Shown here: piece by piece, positions 41,121 to 53,715 of the stretch
Numbering within the stretch: the stretch's first letter is position 1
How the letters are laid out: the number at the start of each line of letters is the position of its first letter
DNA from: Astropecten irregularis
Lineage: Eukaryota > Echinodermata > Asteroidea > Paxillosida > Astropectinidae
Reading direction: 5' to 3'
DNA: 64,000 nt
Assembly (NCBI GenBank): GCA_963971285.1
Contig: OZ020244.1
Coordinates: 28,830,001-28,894,000 of the forward strand
The notes under the pieces: generated by a model
What the model was told of the DNA's origin: nothing
Seen by the model: the letters and a program-made list of their open reading frames with translations, nothing else
Databases searched by the model: none
Position numbers and translations under genes: made by a program

Positions 41121-41680
41121 ACAGGTAAAGACCGCTGCCGGCGCGGCATGCATACACGCTTGTGCTGGACTTCACGTATATTATTGTTAAACAGGAGGTG
41201 TATAATGTTGTGTTAATTGGCGTGCGTGGTAAATCATTTTCACTCCTTGTTGGCAAGTCTGGTTCCCAGTGTTAGTTTGGTTTATACTGTCTGATGACCA
41301 TTGAGAGTTAACGGCTTCTGAAGTATCACTTTCCAATTAGGCTAATTAGTTATTGTTGATGATGGTGAAAGATATCAAGTATAGGGGCGACATGTAATCT
41401 AAGATGGTGATGATGTTTAGTCGTGTTGACGTGAATAGGTGATAGCTTCCTTCTGGTTGTCAAATGTTAATGTTGATGAATGATAGTTACAGTGATTGAA
41501 CCATGGCATTTTGATACTGCAATCTCGTACTTTATAGTACACCAGCCAACATGGGATATTGTACTTTGCACGGCATTGTTTGTTAATAGCAGGCAACCAT
41601 GCTAGATCATTCATAGTATGAGGAAAAATATTAGGGTGGATGTCAAAATTCGGAGCAGACCTATTGGCCATTTAAATTTG

Positions 41681-42046
41681 GTAAAGGTACAGTACAGGAT
41701 TGTTAACATTCCCAAACAGAATGTTCACAAATTTACGTATAACTTTCAGTGTATGAAGATGGTGGCGGTAGAAACCTACTGTTTAAACATTTCTCTCTGG
41801 AATGGTGTATTTATCCAGAAATTAGTGAAACAACGACCGAAAACAGTTAGTGATATTGGGGTAAGATCAAAACCGTTCTTTAAGTTTTATCAAGAAAATG
41901 TTCGGTTTTTTTTCGCTATTTTCTTGCGACTCAGATGTCTGATCGAGCTCAAATCTTCACAGGTTTATCATTTCTTGTACATGCTGGATCAGACAAAGTG
42001 TGAGTGCTGTGCTGTGACCTTTACCAATCATGTATTATACCTTTAA
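41681..42046 (+). mobile_element. Family B TTAA element (copy B2)
   Basis: GTAAAGGTACAGTACAGGAT then TGTTAACATTCCCA; right end TGACCTTTACCAATCATGTA then TTATACCTTTAA. The left TTAA is mutated. Confidence 0.85.
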
Positions 42047-44364
42047 AGCGTCAAAATGCCCGCGCCAAATCTCCGTGTGAATGTCAAGATTATTGGATAA
42101 ATTCTATCTGGACGAATTTCCTCCAGTGAGCGTTCCACTAGGGAGCTTTAAACTGGAGGTGCAGTGTCGAGTGGCATTTTAGTTAACAAGCTAGCTTACG
42201 TACGTATAGGTTATACAACTCAGATTTGAAGGCAGAGGTGGTGATCGGGCCTATACTGAAGGAAGTAGATTATTCCATTCCTTTTAGTGGGTTTCCCCTA
42301 ACATAAATGTCACTGTATACCCAAACCCCGATAACAATCTCTGACTGGGGTAAGAATTCTCTCTCTTTCTTGGCGTTTCTGGATCCAGCCTGACGCGAGC
42401 TGGGATTAAGTTCGATACCCGTGCCTAGCGGCCAATGCCATACCAAAGTATACGATTAATGTCAGGTCTCTCTGTTTCGGAACTGTGAAAGTCCTCAGTC
42501 AAAATCACCGAACTAGAGTCTGAGTTCTTGGCCATTTTTGGCTGTTTGATGTCTCGCCCGGAAGCAATTCAAATAAACATGTATTTTCCTCAAAAGAAAT
42601 AAATGTATAGATCAAATGTATAAATCAACAAATTAATCATAGAGAATTAAATAAAGTCAACAACTCTGTCATTGGGACCAAGGAAAACGTCTCGAAATAT
42701 CGTGGACCGTTTTTTCCCCAAACGGAACGTTACCAATGTCTCGGAATATTGGTAACTATAATTATTTGTGAAGCTACATTTTCAATGTCAATTGCAAAAA
42801 TACACGACTTGCTTTGGACAGGTTGTCTTTTAGCTTGTATTAGATTATAATAAGGCAAGGCAAACAAGAAAATAGACAACCTAAAACAATTTAAAGAAAG
42901 GTTTTTGTGGTCACAATATGCAGGATATGCATGGGTACATTGTATGATATAAATTTGAAGAAAAAAAACTAGATATTTAAGTGTTCGTGGACGAACACGG
43001 AGCTGTTCCGACTTATTTAATTAGCTACATATAAAATACAATTTGGGGCCATACAACTATAAAAATCTTAATCTTCAATTGAGTTTTTCGTATATTCCTG
43101 GATAACAACTCGATCAATCGCCTGTATACACAACATCGAACTTCACCGAGATGTGAAATTATGGTGAGGTAACTTTATAAAGCAGCTCAGAGCCTGACTA
43201 GACATCGATACGGTATGTGAACATGATCGCATCGGGAAAGTTCAAGGACGATCGATACGATTATAATTGATATGCCATTATCCACTATGATTGCCAGTCC
43301 CTCGTTACACATAATCTTGCAAGAATCTGACCGCTGTATATTGTAATGGAACCGAAGGTGTAATTGCTGGAATCAAGACTACCTCCAGGGCTTAAAAAAA
43401 AAATTAACGATACTGCTCACACAAAAATAAACCCTCGGTGACACACACGTATACATACACAATACAATATAGCCATGGTATTTAATAACTAAAAAAGTTC
43501 ACGTCCAATATTTGGGACGGGTTACTGACGGTGTTTTGGACGGTTGATAATAGTCGGATCTACGGCTAACAGTCACCGGGTCTGACAGCCAAACATGTCT
43601 TTCATTATAACCCCTTTTCTTGGGCATTATTCGGGAAACTTTTTGACTTGTGCCGTGCGCTATTCACTAGGGACAATACTGAATTTGTTAGTGTATCGCC
43701 AGGCATTTAGCTCAACGCGGAATGCAGCCTGAAAATGACCCAGTCTGCCAGCGCTAATAACGTCATATACATGTGTTTGAAGTTCACGAGTTTGAGCTTA
43801 TGGCCTCCGACCGGAGCCTAGTCATGTTTGAACCTGAGCGAAGGCCGAGTGATTATTGTGACACGAGGTTCCAAAGTCAAGGAATTTAACTCAAGTTGCA
43901 TTTTGGTTGAGGAATGGAAACTATAATGTTCAGCAACACAGCATCAATGAAGCAATAGGACAATCAAATACACCCTGGTCCCGCTAGACTCACCCTAAAT
44001 GTTACCTCCCTCCCTCCCCCTTATGTCCTTGTCAGGGCTCAAGATGACAGCCCAAATCCATCATTGTAGTAAAACTAAGTTCAATCATCGCACGGAACTG
44101 AAAATGACTGAAACTTCCAGAGGTTTGCAATAAAAGCTTTCGTCCACAGAAAGACAGACAGTACAGGGGTGACCACATGCGACATGTCAGTGTCATTTTT
44201 TTCGTTTAGGATTCCAACTTTTCTGATTTAAATTTTGTACGAAATGCCGAACTCATTACATCAGAAGAAAAGTCCGAACCGATTGGTCTCTGCACAAAGT
44301 GGATAGACACTTTGGAGAATGGACAAGTTCACCTGTATAGCTTTAAAAAGCACTAAAGGCCTAT

Positions 44365-44728
44365 TTAAAGGTAGTATCATACTTTGGTTTTTGTCAAAGT
44401 AATACAGATTCGTGGGCAGAAATAACAAGGAAGATACAGTAACAGTCATCTTTGAAAATTTCAGTCCCATACGGTGCCCACTTTTTGAGAAAATCGTGAA
44501 ACACGGCCACAATATTTCTGAAGTCTTTTCTCTTTTATTTTTGATCTTTTAAAAGATCAAAAAGATTTTCGGTCGTTGTTTTACTCATTTCTGGATAAAT
44601 ACACAATTTCAGGGGGGAAACTTTAACGGTAGGTTTCTTCCAGCATCATCTTCATACCCTGAAAGTTATACGTAAATCTGTGAACATTTCTGTTTTGGTT
44701 TCTTACCAAAGTATGATACTACCTTTAA
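44365..44728 (+). mobile_element. Family A TTAA element
   Basis: TTAAAGGTAGTATCATACTT to GTATGATACTACCTTTAA with an intact central palindrome: a near-consensus copy. Confidence 0.9.
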
Positions 44729-45235
44729 TACATGTACATGCATTTCCCCTTGGACGAACACACCTGTATATACTGTCTAAAGGTGCTGTGTTTGTTCATG
44801 GTCCGGATATGCCTTGTTTCCCTACGGTTGTAGCACCGATTCTTCGGAGTCATAGACCTAAAGGCTTGACCTTGACATTCTGGTATCTAGACGAACCAAG
44901 TTCGACTGAAAATTCGAAGTAGATATTTTTGTATGACTATAATATGGTAAAGTATTCACCCTATAATTTGGAGTGACTTTTAGCAAGCCTGCATGGTGAT
45001 TTCCGTTTCATTGGTCTGGTACTGTGTTCAAGGACTGACTAGCTATGTACTTTTACTCTGCAATGTCTGCATGTATAAACGTATATAGGTTTTTGCTGAC
45101 GATGTTATACTAATAACAAACTATATAACACCTCGTTATATAAATTGAATTCTTCTTTATCGACTAATACATGTATCTAGATCAAATGCATACATTGTAT
45201 TATATGCACAGTTTGTTTAGTATAGCTAAACATTA

Positions 45236-45294
45236 TTGTTGCTGCTTCTGCTGCTGTCACTGCAGCTGCTGCTGTTGCATGCTGCTGCTAATGC
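45236..45294. repeat. Imperfect CTG/CAG trinucleotide repeat
   Basis: An interrupted GCTGCT run (GCTGCTTCTGCTGCTGTCAC, then GCAGCTGCTGCTGTTGCATG and CTGCTGCT). Confidence 0.85.
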
Positions 45295-45480
45295 AGTTTT
45301 ATTTTTTGGGAGGGTTGAGTCGCCCAACACAAGGACCCAGAAGGCCCCTCAAGGTGAGGGGCAAAAAAAGAACAAATGAACAAAAAGGAGAATAATTGAT
45401 AGCATTGGGAATTAGGAGGAAGAAAAGATGAGTGTTTATGTCGTGTTTGAATGACTACACGTCATGGAAAAATGCTATTA

Positions 45481-45503
45481 CCGCTGTTGCTGAGTGCAGC
45501 AAA

Positions 45504-45540
<37 letters not shown>

Positions 45541-45543
45541 AAT
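45481..45543. repeat. CTG/CAG trinucleotide repeat
   Basis: CCGCTGTTGCTGAGTGCAGC then about twelve CTG/TTG units (AATGCTGCTGCTGCTGTTGC on). It is 190 bases from the other CTG tract. Confidence 0.88.
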
Positions 45544-45698
45544 GTCGTTCTTGTTAATACCGTAATCCGTAATATTGTTCGTGGTATCAAAATATTTAAA
45601 ATTTGAAATTTATCTATACTTTTTGTCTGTGGCTCTAACAACAAAAGGCGCATGCCTTTAACTTCCTTCGAACTGCGCTATACTTGCTATGAAAAGGA

Positions 45699-46052
45699 CT
45701 TAGAGGTAGTATCATACTTTGGTTTTTGTCAAAGAAATACAGATTCATGGGCAAAAATATCAAGACAGACACAGTAACAGTCATCTGTGAAAATTTCAGT
45801 CCCATACGGTGCCCACTTTTTGTGAAAACAGTGAAAGCAGCCACAGTATTTCTTAAGTCTTTTCCCTTTTTTTTTTATCTTTTAAACGATCAAAAAGATT
45901 TTCGGTCGTAAATACACCATTTCAGGCGGAAACATGTTAACGGTATATAGGTTTCTACCACCACCATCTTCATACCCTGTAAGTTATACGTAAACAAATC
46001 TGTGAACATTTCTGTTTTGGTTTCTTACCAAAGTATGATACTATACCTTTAA
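45699..46052 (+). mobile_element. Family A TTAA element
   Basis: GAGGTAGTATCATACTTTGG to AAGTATGATACTATACCTTT and AA. It has a small internal deletion around the TCGTTGTTTTACTAATTTCT segment and small insertions near both ends of the tail. Confidence 0.85.
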
Positions 46053-46502
46053 TACTTATTACAAGCATAATATCCACTTGACTCACAGTCACATCTGTAG
46101 AGATATTGGGTCCAAGCAGCCACAACTTCACAACAAAATTGATTTTACCTCATTGTTTTTATCCGGGGGGTCAAAACCACATTCCGAGTTCCTTGCCGGA
46201 ATTCCAGACTTATGAATTATGACAATATCATCGTCGGTGAAGATTAAATCATGGTCCCCCTTAATTGCTTAACTGGCCCGGGCAAACCACCTCAACTGGG
46301 CACTCCCACGGCGCTAGCCGGGACAAAATAACCGAAAGAAATGCATCGGTAAGTTCAGGCAGATCTATCGATACTCGCATATCGATTTTTTAATGTAATG
46401 ATTTGTGAATGGTATCGATACATTGGACCTTCAGTTGAAACGTGGGGACGATGAGTGCTAAAATGTTCGATTGCAACCTCATTGCCGAAGAATGTTCGCG
46501 TT

Positions 46503-46868
46503 TTAAAGGTAGTATCATAATTTGGTAAGAAACCAAAACAGAAATGTTCACAGATTTATGTATAACTTACAGGGTATGAAGATGGTGGTGGTCGAAACAT
46601 ACCGTTAACATGTTTCCGCCTGAAATGGTGTATTTATCCAGAAATTAGTAAAACAACGACCGAAAATCTTTTTGATCTTTTTAAAGATCAAAAGTAAAAG
46701 AGAAAAGACTTAAGAAATACTGCGGCCGTATTTCACGATTTTCTTAAAAAGCGGGCACCGTATGGGACTGAAATTTTCACAGATGACTGTGACTGTATCT
46801 TCCTTGATATAGTTTGCCCACGAATCTGAACTTCGTTGACAAAAACTAAAGTATGATACTACCTTTAA
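46503..46868 (-). mobile_element. Family A TTAA element
   Basis: TTAAAGGTAGTATCATAATT to AAGTATGATACTACCTTTAA, minus orientation, near full length. Confidence 0.88.
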
Positions 46869-47748
46869 AACACTGAGCAACAAATTTAATTCGAATTCTT
46901 GGTAAGTGTTTTAGAATGGCAATGATGGCCAATGATGCTACATGAAAGTATGAAATCAACGACAAATTTACTGAAATTGAAGCAAAATGTCAAATTCATT
47001 TACATCGATGCTTAGAGTTGAGAGGGCATGACGCGTTTCGATCCTAGCAGGATCTTACATCGACTTAGTTCTTCCCAAGCTCATCCCCAAGAATGTCCGG
47101 TATTCGATGGCAACGGAAATCAATTTGTACTCATTTCTTTACCAAACGATATCGATGAGTAATTGATATGTGTGATTGTTTGAAATCAGCAGCCAACCTC
47201 TGGCACATACTTAGGTGTAGATGTCCCAAGACCCCCCGTGTTACTAAATAATTTTCCCAATCACCGTCTTGATGGGGTATTAATCTACAGCGCTGCAACT
47301 GTTTCTATTTCCAATAGACAGTGTTTACTTGCCGTGCTAGGTAGTTGGGACTTATCGCCGCAGGAGGGCGTACAATGCAAGGTTGGTGGGTTGGTGAGGT
47401 TACACACTCGGATGGAAATCACAGAAACCCATTTTTTTTCTCTGAAATAATGGGAAATGATAAAAATGCCGTTGACATTCAACTAAACTTTCGCGATGAA
47501 ACATAAAAATCAATCCCTTCCCTTTCACACCTGTGGAAAAGTTCAGTGGGCACCACTTTTCAATAATTCTACGCATAATTCAAGACATCTGTTAAGTTGT
47601 TTTGGCCTAGACCACTACACGAGAGCCAGCAGATCAATGTACATATTATGACAACGGTTTTTTTTTCAGGACACTTTGGTACAATACGGACGCACTCCTG
47701 TTGTAAGTTGTGGCGCGGCAATTTGCTGTCAGTTCCAGCACAATGATA

Positions 47749-48441
47749 CCCTGCCCTGCCCTGCCCTGCCCTGCCCTGCCCTGCCCTGCCCTGCCCCGTG
47801 CCCTTCCCCGTGCCCTGCCCTGCCCTGCCCTGCCCTGCCCTGCCCTGCCCTGCCCTGCCCTGCCCTGCCCTGCCCTGCCCTGCCCTGCCCTGCCCTGCCC
47901 TGCCCTGCCAGTGCCCTGCCCTGCCCTGCCCTACCTTCCCTGCCCTGTCCCACCCTGCCCTGCCCTGCCCTGCCCTGCCCTGCCTGCCCTGCCCTGCCCT
48001 GCCCTGCCCTGCCCTGCTCTGCCCTGCCAGTGCCCTGCCCTGCCCTACCTTCCCTGCCCTGTCCCACCCTGCCCTGCCCCGCCCGCCCTGCCCTGCCCCG
48101 CCCTGCCCTGCCCTGCCCTGCCCTGACAGTGCCCTGCCCTGCCCTGCCCTACCTTCCCTGCCCTGTCCCACCCTGCCCTGCCCTGCCCTGCCCTACCTTC
48201 CCTGCCCTGCCCTGCCCTGCCCTGCCCTGCCCTGCCCTGCCCTGCCCTGCCCTGCCCTGCCCTGCCCTGCCCTGCCCTGCCCTGCCCTGCCCTGCCCCGT
48301 GCCCTGCCCTGCCCTACCAGTGCCCTGCCCTGCCCTACCTTCCCTGCCCTGTCCCACCCTGCCCTGCCCTGCCCTGCCCTGCCCTGCCCTGCCCTGCCCT
48401 GCCCCGTGCCCTTCCCCGTGCCCTGCCCTGCCCTGCCCTGC
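47749..48441. repeat. CCCTG pentanucleotide satellite (GGGCA on the minus strand)
   Basis: About 690 bases of nearly pure CCCTG repeats. They are interrupted by recurring variant blocks (CAGTGCCC.., CTACCTTCCCTG, TGTCCCACC) at about 47908, 48027, 48127 and 48318, and by a CCCCGTGCCCTTCCCCGTGC block near each end. It yields long open frames on both strands, but only as low-complexity repeats (PCPALPCPAL or AGQGRAGQGR). It is not a gene. Confidence 0.95.
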
Positions 48442-49084
48442 ATGCCCTTCCCCGTTTCTTTCTCGTAGTTCGGACATCATCCTGCATCACACCTTTAAAA
48501 CACCAGCCTGTTTGGTAAAAGTACACACAGGCCTACTCCTGACTGCTGACACTACCAAATTCCCCGGAGACTAATAATGTATAGGTTAATATTGTGATAT
48601 AAAAAGTGTAACACTCTCTCACCTCGAGAATGGGGAATACTCCACTTTCCCACCCGTGTCCCAGCGAATGGACAACCAACCACCGTATAATAATACCCTG
48701 ATGAGTGAGGAGTGTGCGTCGGTAACCCTGAACGGTTCAATGCCGTTGAGTTACATCAAGCAGTCACGAGCGAAAATAGAAAATGTCTCTAAGGGTAAAA
48801 GTCCACCCTGTCCTAATAATCTTGAAGGCCAATATTTTTCCCCTTGTGGCGTGGTGAGGTAATATCGGGAATGCTTATGGTAAAATGACGAATACAAGAT
48901 AATTACAGAGCATCTCTTTTTCACGATCTGGTGTAACTTTCGCAGTATGGGCATTGCACTTTGTATTATTACCATAGTTACGCATCATTACGGACGTTGA
49001 CAGAAATTGTTTTAATAAAAGCGCTTTCAATGGTTAGCAATTTGCTTTGCTAAGCAGGGTTATGAAATTGGCCCCAGGGATTTA

Positions 49085-49593
49085 GGGGCCGTCCATAAAG
49101 TACGTACGCACGAAGGGGGGGAGGGGGGGTTGTTACCGATGCGTACGCCATGCGTACAGGGGGGAAGGGGGGGTTTAGGCCAATGCGTACCGTACGCAAA
49201 CGAAAAATTTGCATAGCATTTTCGCGCGAAAAGAGAGGTAAAAAACGTGAAAAAAGCACCGGGATTGTTTTGTTTTTTCCTTTTTTTTCTTATTCAACAT
49301 GATAAAAAATAGTAAAATCCATCTGTAAATGTATAAAAACCTGTTAAACTTTAGTCATTCATTTCAGAATTTGAAAGTGACGTCCAATAACGGTACCGGC
49401 CCGGATTACGGTGACATTTTAATGATACTAAAGCAAGGGACCACGAGAAGTGAAAAACCTAATGTGGAATGCGTATGCGTACAGGGGGGAGGGGGGTTGG
49501 GACCACTGCGTACGCCATGCGTACAGAGGGGGGGGGGGGGGGGGGGGTCAAAAAAGTCGGCATTTCGTGCGTACGTACTTTATGGACGGCCCC
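49085..49593. mobile_element. 509-bp inverted-repeat element with TTA target duplication (Harbinger-like)
   Basis: GGGGCCGTCCATAAAGTACG then TACGCACG at the left; CGTGCGTACGTACTTTATGG then ACGGCCCC at the right: 28-base perfect inverted repeats. TTA flanks both sides (49082-49084, 49594-49596). The subterminal GCGTACGCCATGCGTACAG is also repeated at both ends. Three-base TWA duplications are the hallmark of PIF/Harbinger; there is no transposase inside. Confidence 0.88.
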
Positions 49594-49931
49594 TTAACTC
49601 ATTTCATATTAAAAAAGAAACGACTACTAAAAAATGAACAAGTTCACCAGTAGAATACACAAAGCTTATCAGCATAACTTCCGGGTTAAAGGTCAATGTC
49701 ATAGTGATTATATCAATTTATATATTCGCACGAACCTCAAACAAGCATTTTTGCAAATCTCAATTGATTTGCCGAACAATTTTTCGGCTTCGTGTGATCG
49801 TATAGAGCAGAAAGAAGATGATCTGAACTCCTTTTGTGACATTTCTGAGCCGCCAGTTTGTGATCCAACAACATGATATGTTGAATGTTTAAACGTCTGG
49901 AGAATAGCGGCATGGTACATCTGATTGTTGG

Positions 49932-50299
49932 TTAAAGGTAATATCATACTTTGGTTTTGGTCAAAGAAATACAGATTCATGGGCAAATATATCAAGACAG
50001 ATACAATAACAATCATCTGTGAAATTTTCAGTCCCATGCAGTGCCCACGTTTTGAGAAAACAGTGAAAACGCCCAAAGTATTTTTCTTAAATTATGTCAC
50101 CGTTATTTGTTTACCTTTGAAATATCAAAATTGTATCTGATCATTGGTTTTAATCTTTTCTGGATAAATACAGCATTTCAGGCAGAAAACCGTTTAACAG
50201 TATGTTTCTACCATCACCATCTTTATACCCTGTAAGTTGAAAGGTAAATATGTGAAGATTTCTGTTTCGGTATTTGCTTAAAGGCAATAGTACCTTTAA
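49932..50299 (+). mobile_element. Family A TTAA element
   Basis: TTAAAGGTAATATCATACTT at the left; the right end is diverged (TGCTTAAAGGCAATAGTACC then TTTAA) and the core palindrome is lost. An older copy. Confidence 0.8.
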
Positions 50300-50890
50300 G
50301 GAAGGGACACACAAAGTTTCTTTCCGTGTGTTGCGGTAATAATGATAATAATGTTAATACTCGGTGACCGCAAAATATCCGATCAAAATTAATACTGGCC
50401 CTGACCATAATGTAACTTCTGTGGCGGGGTTGTTAAATGATTTTAGTCCACAAACAGACTGCGGTGCCTGAAAAGGAGAGGCAAAAGCCGCACTAGAATT
50501 TAGGATGCGGTGATATTGATAAGGTAATGTAAAGTCCTATTGACTCCAATCATGGAAAAAATATGAAACATTTCGTGCTTCAATCATGTATACATGTAGT
50601 TTCTAAACTTGAATATTACAAAATATTTTTAACATGTGAAAAATCTATCAATTTCGGAACTCTTTTTCGAGAATAACAACGAGTACCCTGATTTTTCTTG
50701 CGGCTGTTACTACATGACTTGTATAAAAACAGAAATCACCTGGTGATATTGTAAGGCCTTCTAATGTAGTTTTCTTGCAGCATTCCAGAAGGAAATCAAT
50801 TCGCAGAAAGATTGAGTTCTCTTATGAATTTTGTAAACAGATACCGTAGTTTTCAGTCCGGAACTCGGCAATTCTTCCCAATCCTGCATG

Positions 50891-51255
50891 ATAAAGGTAA
50901 TATCATACATTGGTTTTTATCAAAGAAATACAGATTCATGGGCTATGATATCAAGACAGATGCAGTAACAGTCATCTGTGAAAATTTCAGTCCCATACGG
51001 TGCCCACTTTTTGAGAAAACAGTGAAAAACATTCACAGTATTTATTAAGACTTTTCTCTTTTATTTTTGATCTTTTAAAAGATCAAAAAGATTTTCGGTC
51101 GTTGTTTGACTAATTTCTGGATAAATACACCATTTCAGGCGGAAAATTATTAACGGTATGTTTCTACCGCCACCGTCTTCATACCCTGTAAGTTATGCGT
51201 AAATCTATGAACTTTTCTGTTTTGGTTTCTTACCAAAGTATGATACTACCTTTAA
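50891..51255 (+). mobile_element. Family A TTAA element
   Basis: ATAAAGGTAATATCATACAT to GTATGATACTACCTTTAA. A perfect 22-base palindrome centred on TTAA lies near 51067-51088 (core GATCTTTTAAAAGATC). Confidence 0.88.
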
Positions 51256-52231
51256 ACCCATCAACCATTACTGGCCTTAACCGACATTCTTGGTGGAGCA
51301 AATGCTACGACACGGTGAAAACCTCCCAACTCCAACTAGAGACTCAAATTATCACAGGGGTATTGCTAAGATGCAGAAAGACAACAATTACAAACTGTTA
51401 GCCAATAATTAGCAGTAATGCAAATAATTAGTAATGCACACTTCAGTTACTGGTGGTGGAAATAGTCATCTTTTTACGAAAAGGTTTTATATTAAAGGTA
51501 CAACAGATTTTGGTTCATCAGGTGTTGCAAAGTGACCGAATGGGGGCGCTCTAACGACACAAGGAGTTATTCCAAAAGTACAATAAGATAAAAGTGTATA
51601 TTTTGTCAATCCTTGTGTAATGTGCAATATTTAGACTGCGGAAAAGCAAACCAGTACTAAACCAGCAACGAAAAAAAACCGAAACTAATTGCACCCTCTT
51701 TTTATACATGAACGACCCAACGAACTTCTACACAATGGCTTGGGCTTGGTGTTTGGGCTTGGGCTAAGGCTCGGTACATTATTCAGACAACGAAGGCATT
51801 CCTTGCGGGACTTCGTACAGTCGTAGCCCTATAATTATGCCGGAGCCAAAGCCAAAGACGTAATTTCGGTGTAGATGTTAAATCTTCCCTTCCCCCCCCC
51901 CTTGTAAAATGGAAATGATAGTCCACCCGGACTCATTTTTAAAACACATCTGTGGCCATGTACAGTATTCACTGTACACTTTTACCTGAGTAATTACGAT
52001 CCGGACACTTTTTTTGAGGGGGACACATTTAACTTTTACACTGGCAACTCACTGTACGCTATAACACAATACAGAGCAGCCATTTTGATGCCAAATTATG
52101 AAGATCTCGGCACGTCCTCTTTGTATATTAAATGGACTCTTCAAAAGACTATTGGTATTGCCATCATCTATCACTGACTCGTATAGATATAATTCAGTCC
52201 AGCATTTTCATATCAACTGTCGAGCGCGTGC

Positions 52232-52461
52232 AGCAAAAGAGTGAAAAAGCCACTCTTTGAAGAGTCATAATATTATAGGTGATAACTCTTTTTCGAGTTG
52301 TTTTCCTTTCTTAAAGAGGTTTGCATCGTTTCGAGTGATTTTTGCACTCAGGCCCGAGAGTGAAAACCACTCCAAAAGAGTGAAATAACCACCAATCTTT
52401 TTAAAGAGCCATATGAAGGACACCTCAATTTTGAGGGAGTGGCATTTTTCACTCTTTTGTA
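52232..52461. mobile_element. J element rich in ACTCTTT/AAAGAGT words
   Basis: GCAAAAGAGTGAAAAAGCCA then CTC at the left; GAGTGGCATTTTTCACTCTT then TTG at the right: about 23-base inverted repeats. The interior has many further AGAGTGA/ACTCTTT words in both directions. Confidence 0.75.
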
Positions 52462-53360
52462 TTTAGAAATTCATATTAGAGGTCAGCGCAGTTATGACAT
52501 TAAAGATGTGAACATTCAAAATAACCTTCAGGACTGACCATGTCATACGCGGCAATTTGCAAATCAGCCTGGAGGAAACCAACTATACCGCACGCAAATT
52601 GAACGCTGTAAGTTTTTTTTTTTTTCTGACATTTTTCTCACTATCCCTAGAAAACTTCTATGAAAAATTAAAGATAAGTAATAAGTATAAATCAAACTGC
52701 TGTAACCTGCTCATCAACCAAAATAATGACCTGAAATATATCATGCTTGGAGTTAGCCTGACGTTTCGTCCCTATAGAAGGAGCTTTCTCAAAGGTTAAT
52801 TGACAAAAGGACAAGAGTGTGCAAGTTAAGATGCACATAAATGGATGAGAGGATCAGAATAGGGGGATATATAGTGAGGGTGACCCGGGGAACAGGGAAA
52901 GCATGCACTGCAGTAAGGCATGGAAAGCCACAAAGAGATGATAGAGGTGGCCAAGTATCACGGTCAGGGGAAGGGGGAACGGGGGTGGGGGGGGGGGGGT
53001 TAAAGATAAATATCCTTCTTGGTGTTTGCGAGGAACTGATTGCTTGTGAATGGTTGCTTCAAGTAACATTGGTCATAGGAAAACCATATCGTACTGTTTG
53101 GTCTAGTTTTTAGGTTTTTGTGGGGTGTCATTTCATTATTTGTTTCGATTGGGTAAATAAAGAAAGATATTTTTTATTAACTGTCGATTCAATCCTCACA
53201 AATCATTTTGACATTTTGTCAACTGAAAAATCTCTGAAGTTATACAATACCACACTATGGAAATAAAAATAAGTCGGCCCATACGTTGCTTTGCGGGTCG
53301 TTCTATCAACACCCATGATTTTTCTCAACCAGAAATTTAAGTCTACTTAAGTAGGTACAT

Positions 53361-53715
53361 GTAATATCATACTTTGGTAGCATACCGAAACAGAAATCGT
53401 CACATATTTACCTATAACGTATACAGGGTATAAAGATGGTGATGGTAGAAATATACCTTTAACATTTTTCTGCCTGAAATGTTGTGTTTATATACAGGAA
53501 AGAGTAAAACCAGTGACCAAAGTTATCTTTTAAGATAAAAAATAAAAGAGAAAAGACTTAAGAAATGCTGTAGCCGTTTTTCACTGTTTTCTCAAAAAGT
53601 GCGCACCGTATGGGACTGAAATTCTCACAGATGACTGTTACTGTATCTTCCTTGATAATTCTGCCCATGAATCTGCATTTCGTTGATAAAAACCAAAGTG
53701 TGATACTACCTTTAA
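53361..53715 (-). mobile_element. Family A TTAA element (left end worn)
   Basis: GTAATATCATACTTTGGTAG at the left, AAGTGTGATACTACCTTTAA at the right. Confidence 0.85.

Noticed and set aside
41618-42046. A 142-codon plus-strand frame
   Set aside because: It lies almost wholly in a family B transposon and is not conserved in the other B copies.
47676-48518. Long open reading frames (up to 280 codons) on both strands over the CCCTG array
   Set aside because: A five-base repeat without stop words is open in several frames by nature. The products are pure PCPALPC or GQGRA repeats with no domain, and no splice or start context supports them.
49329-49653. Small protein frames rich in glycine
   Set aside because: They come from the G-rich subterminal repeats of the 509-bp Harbinger-like element.
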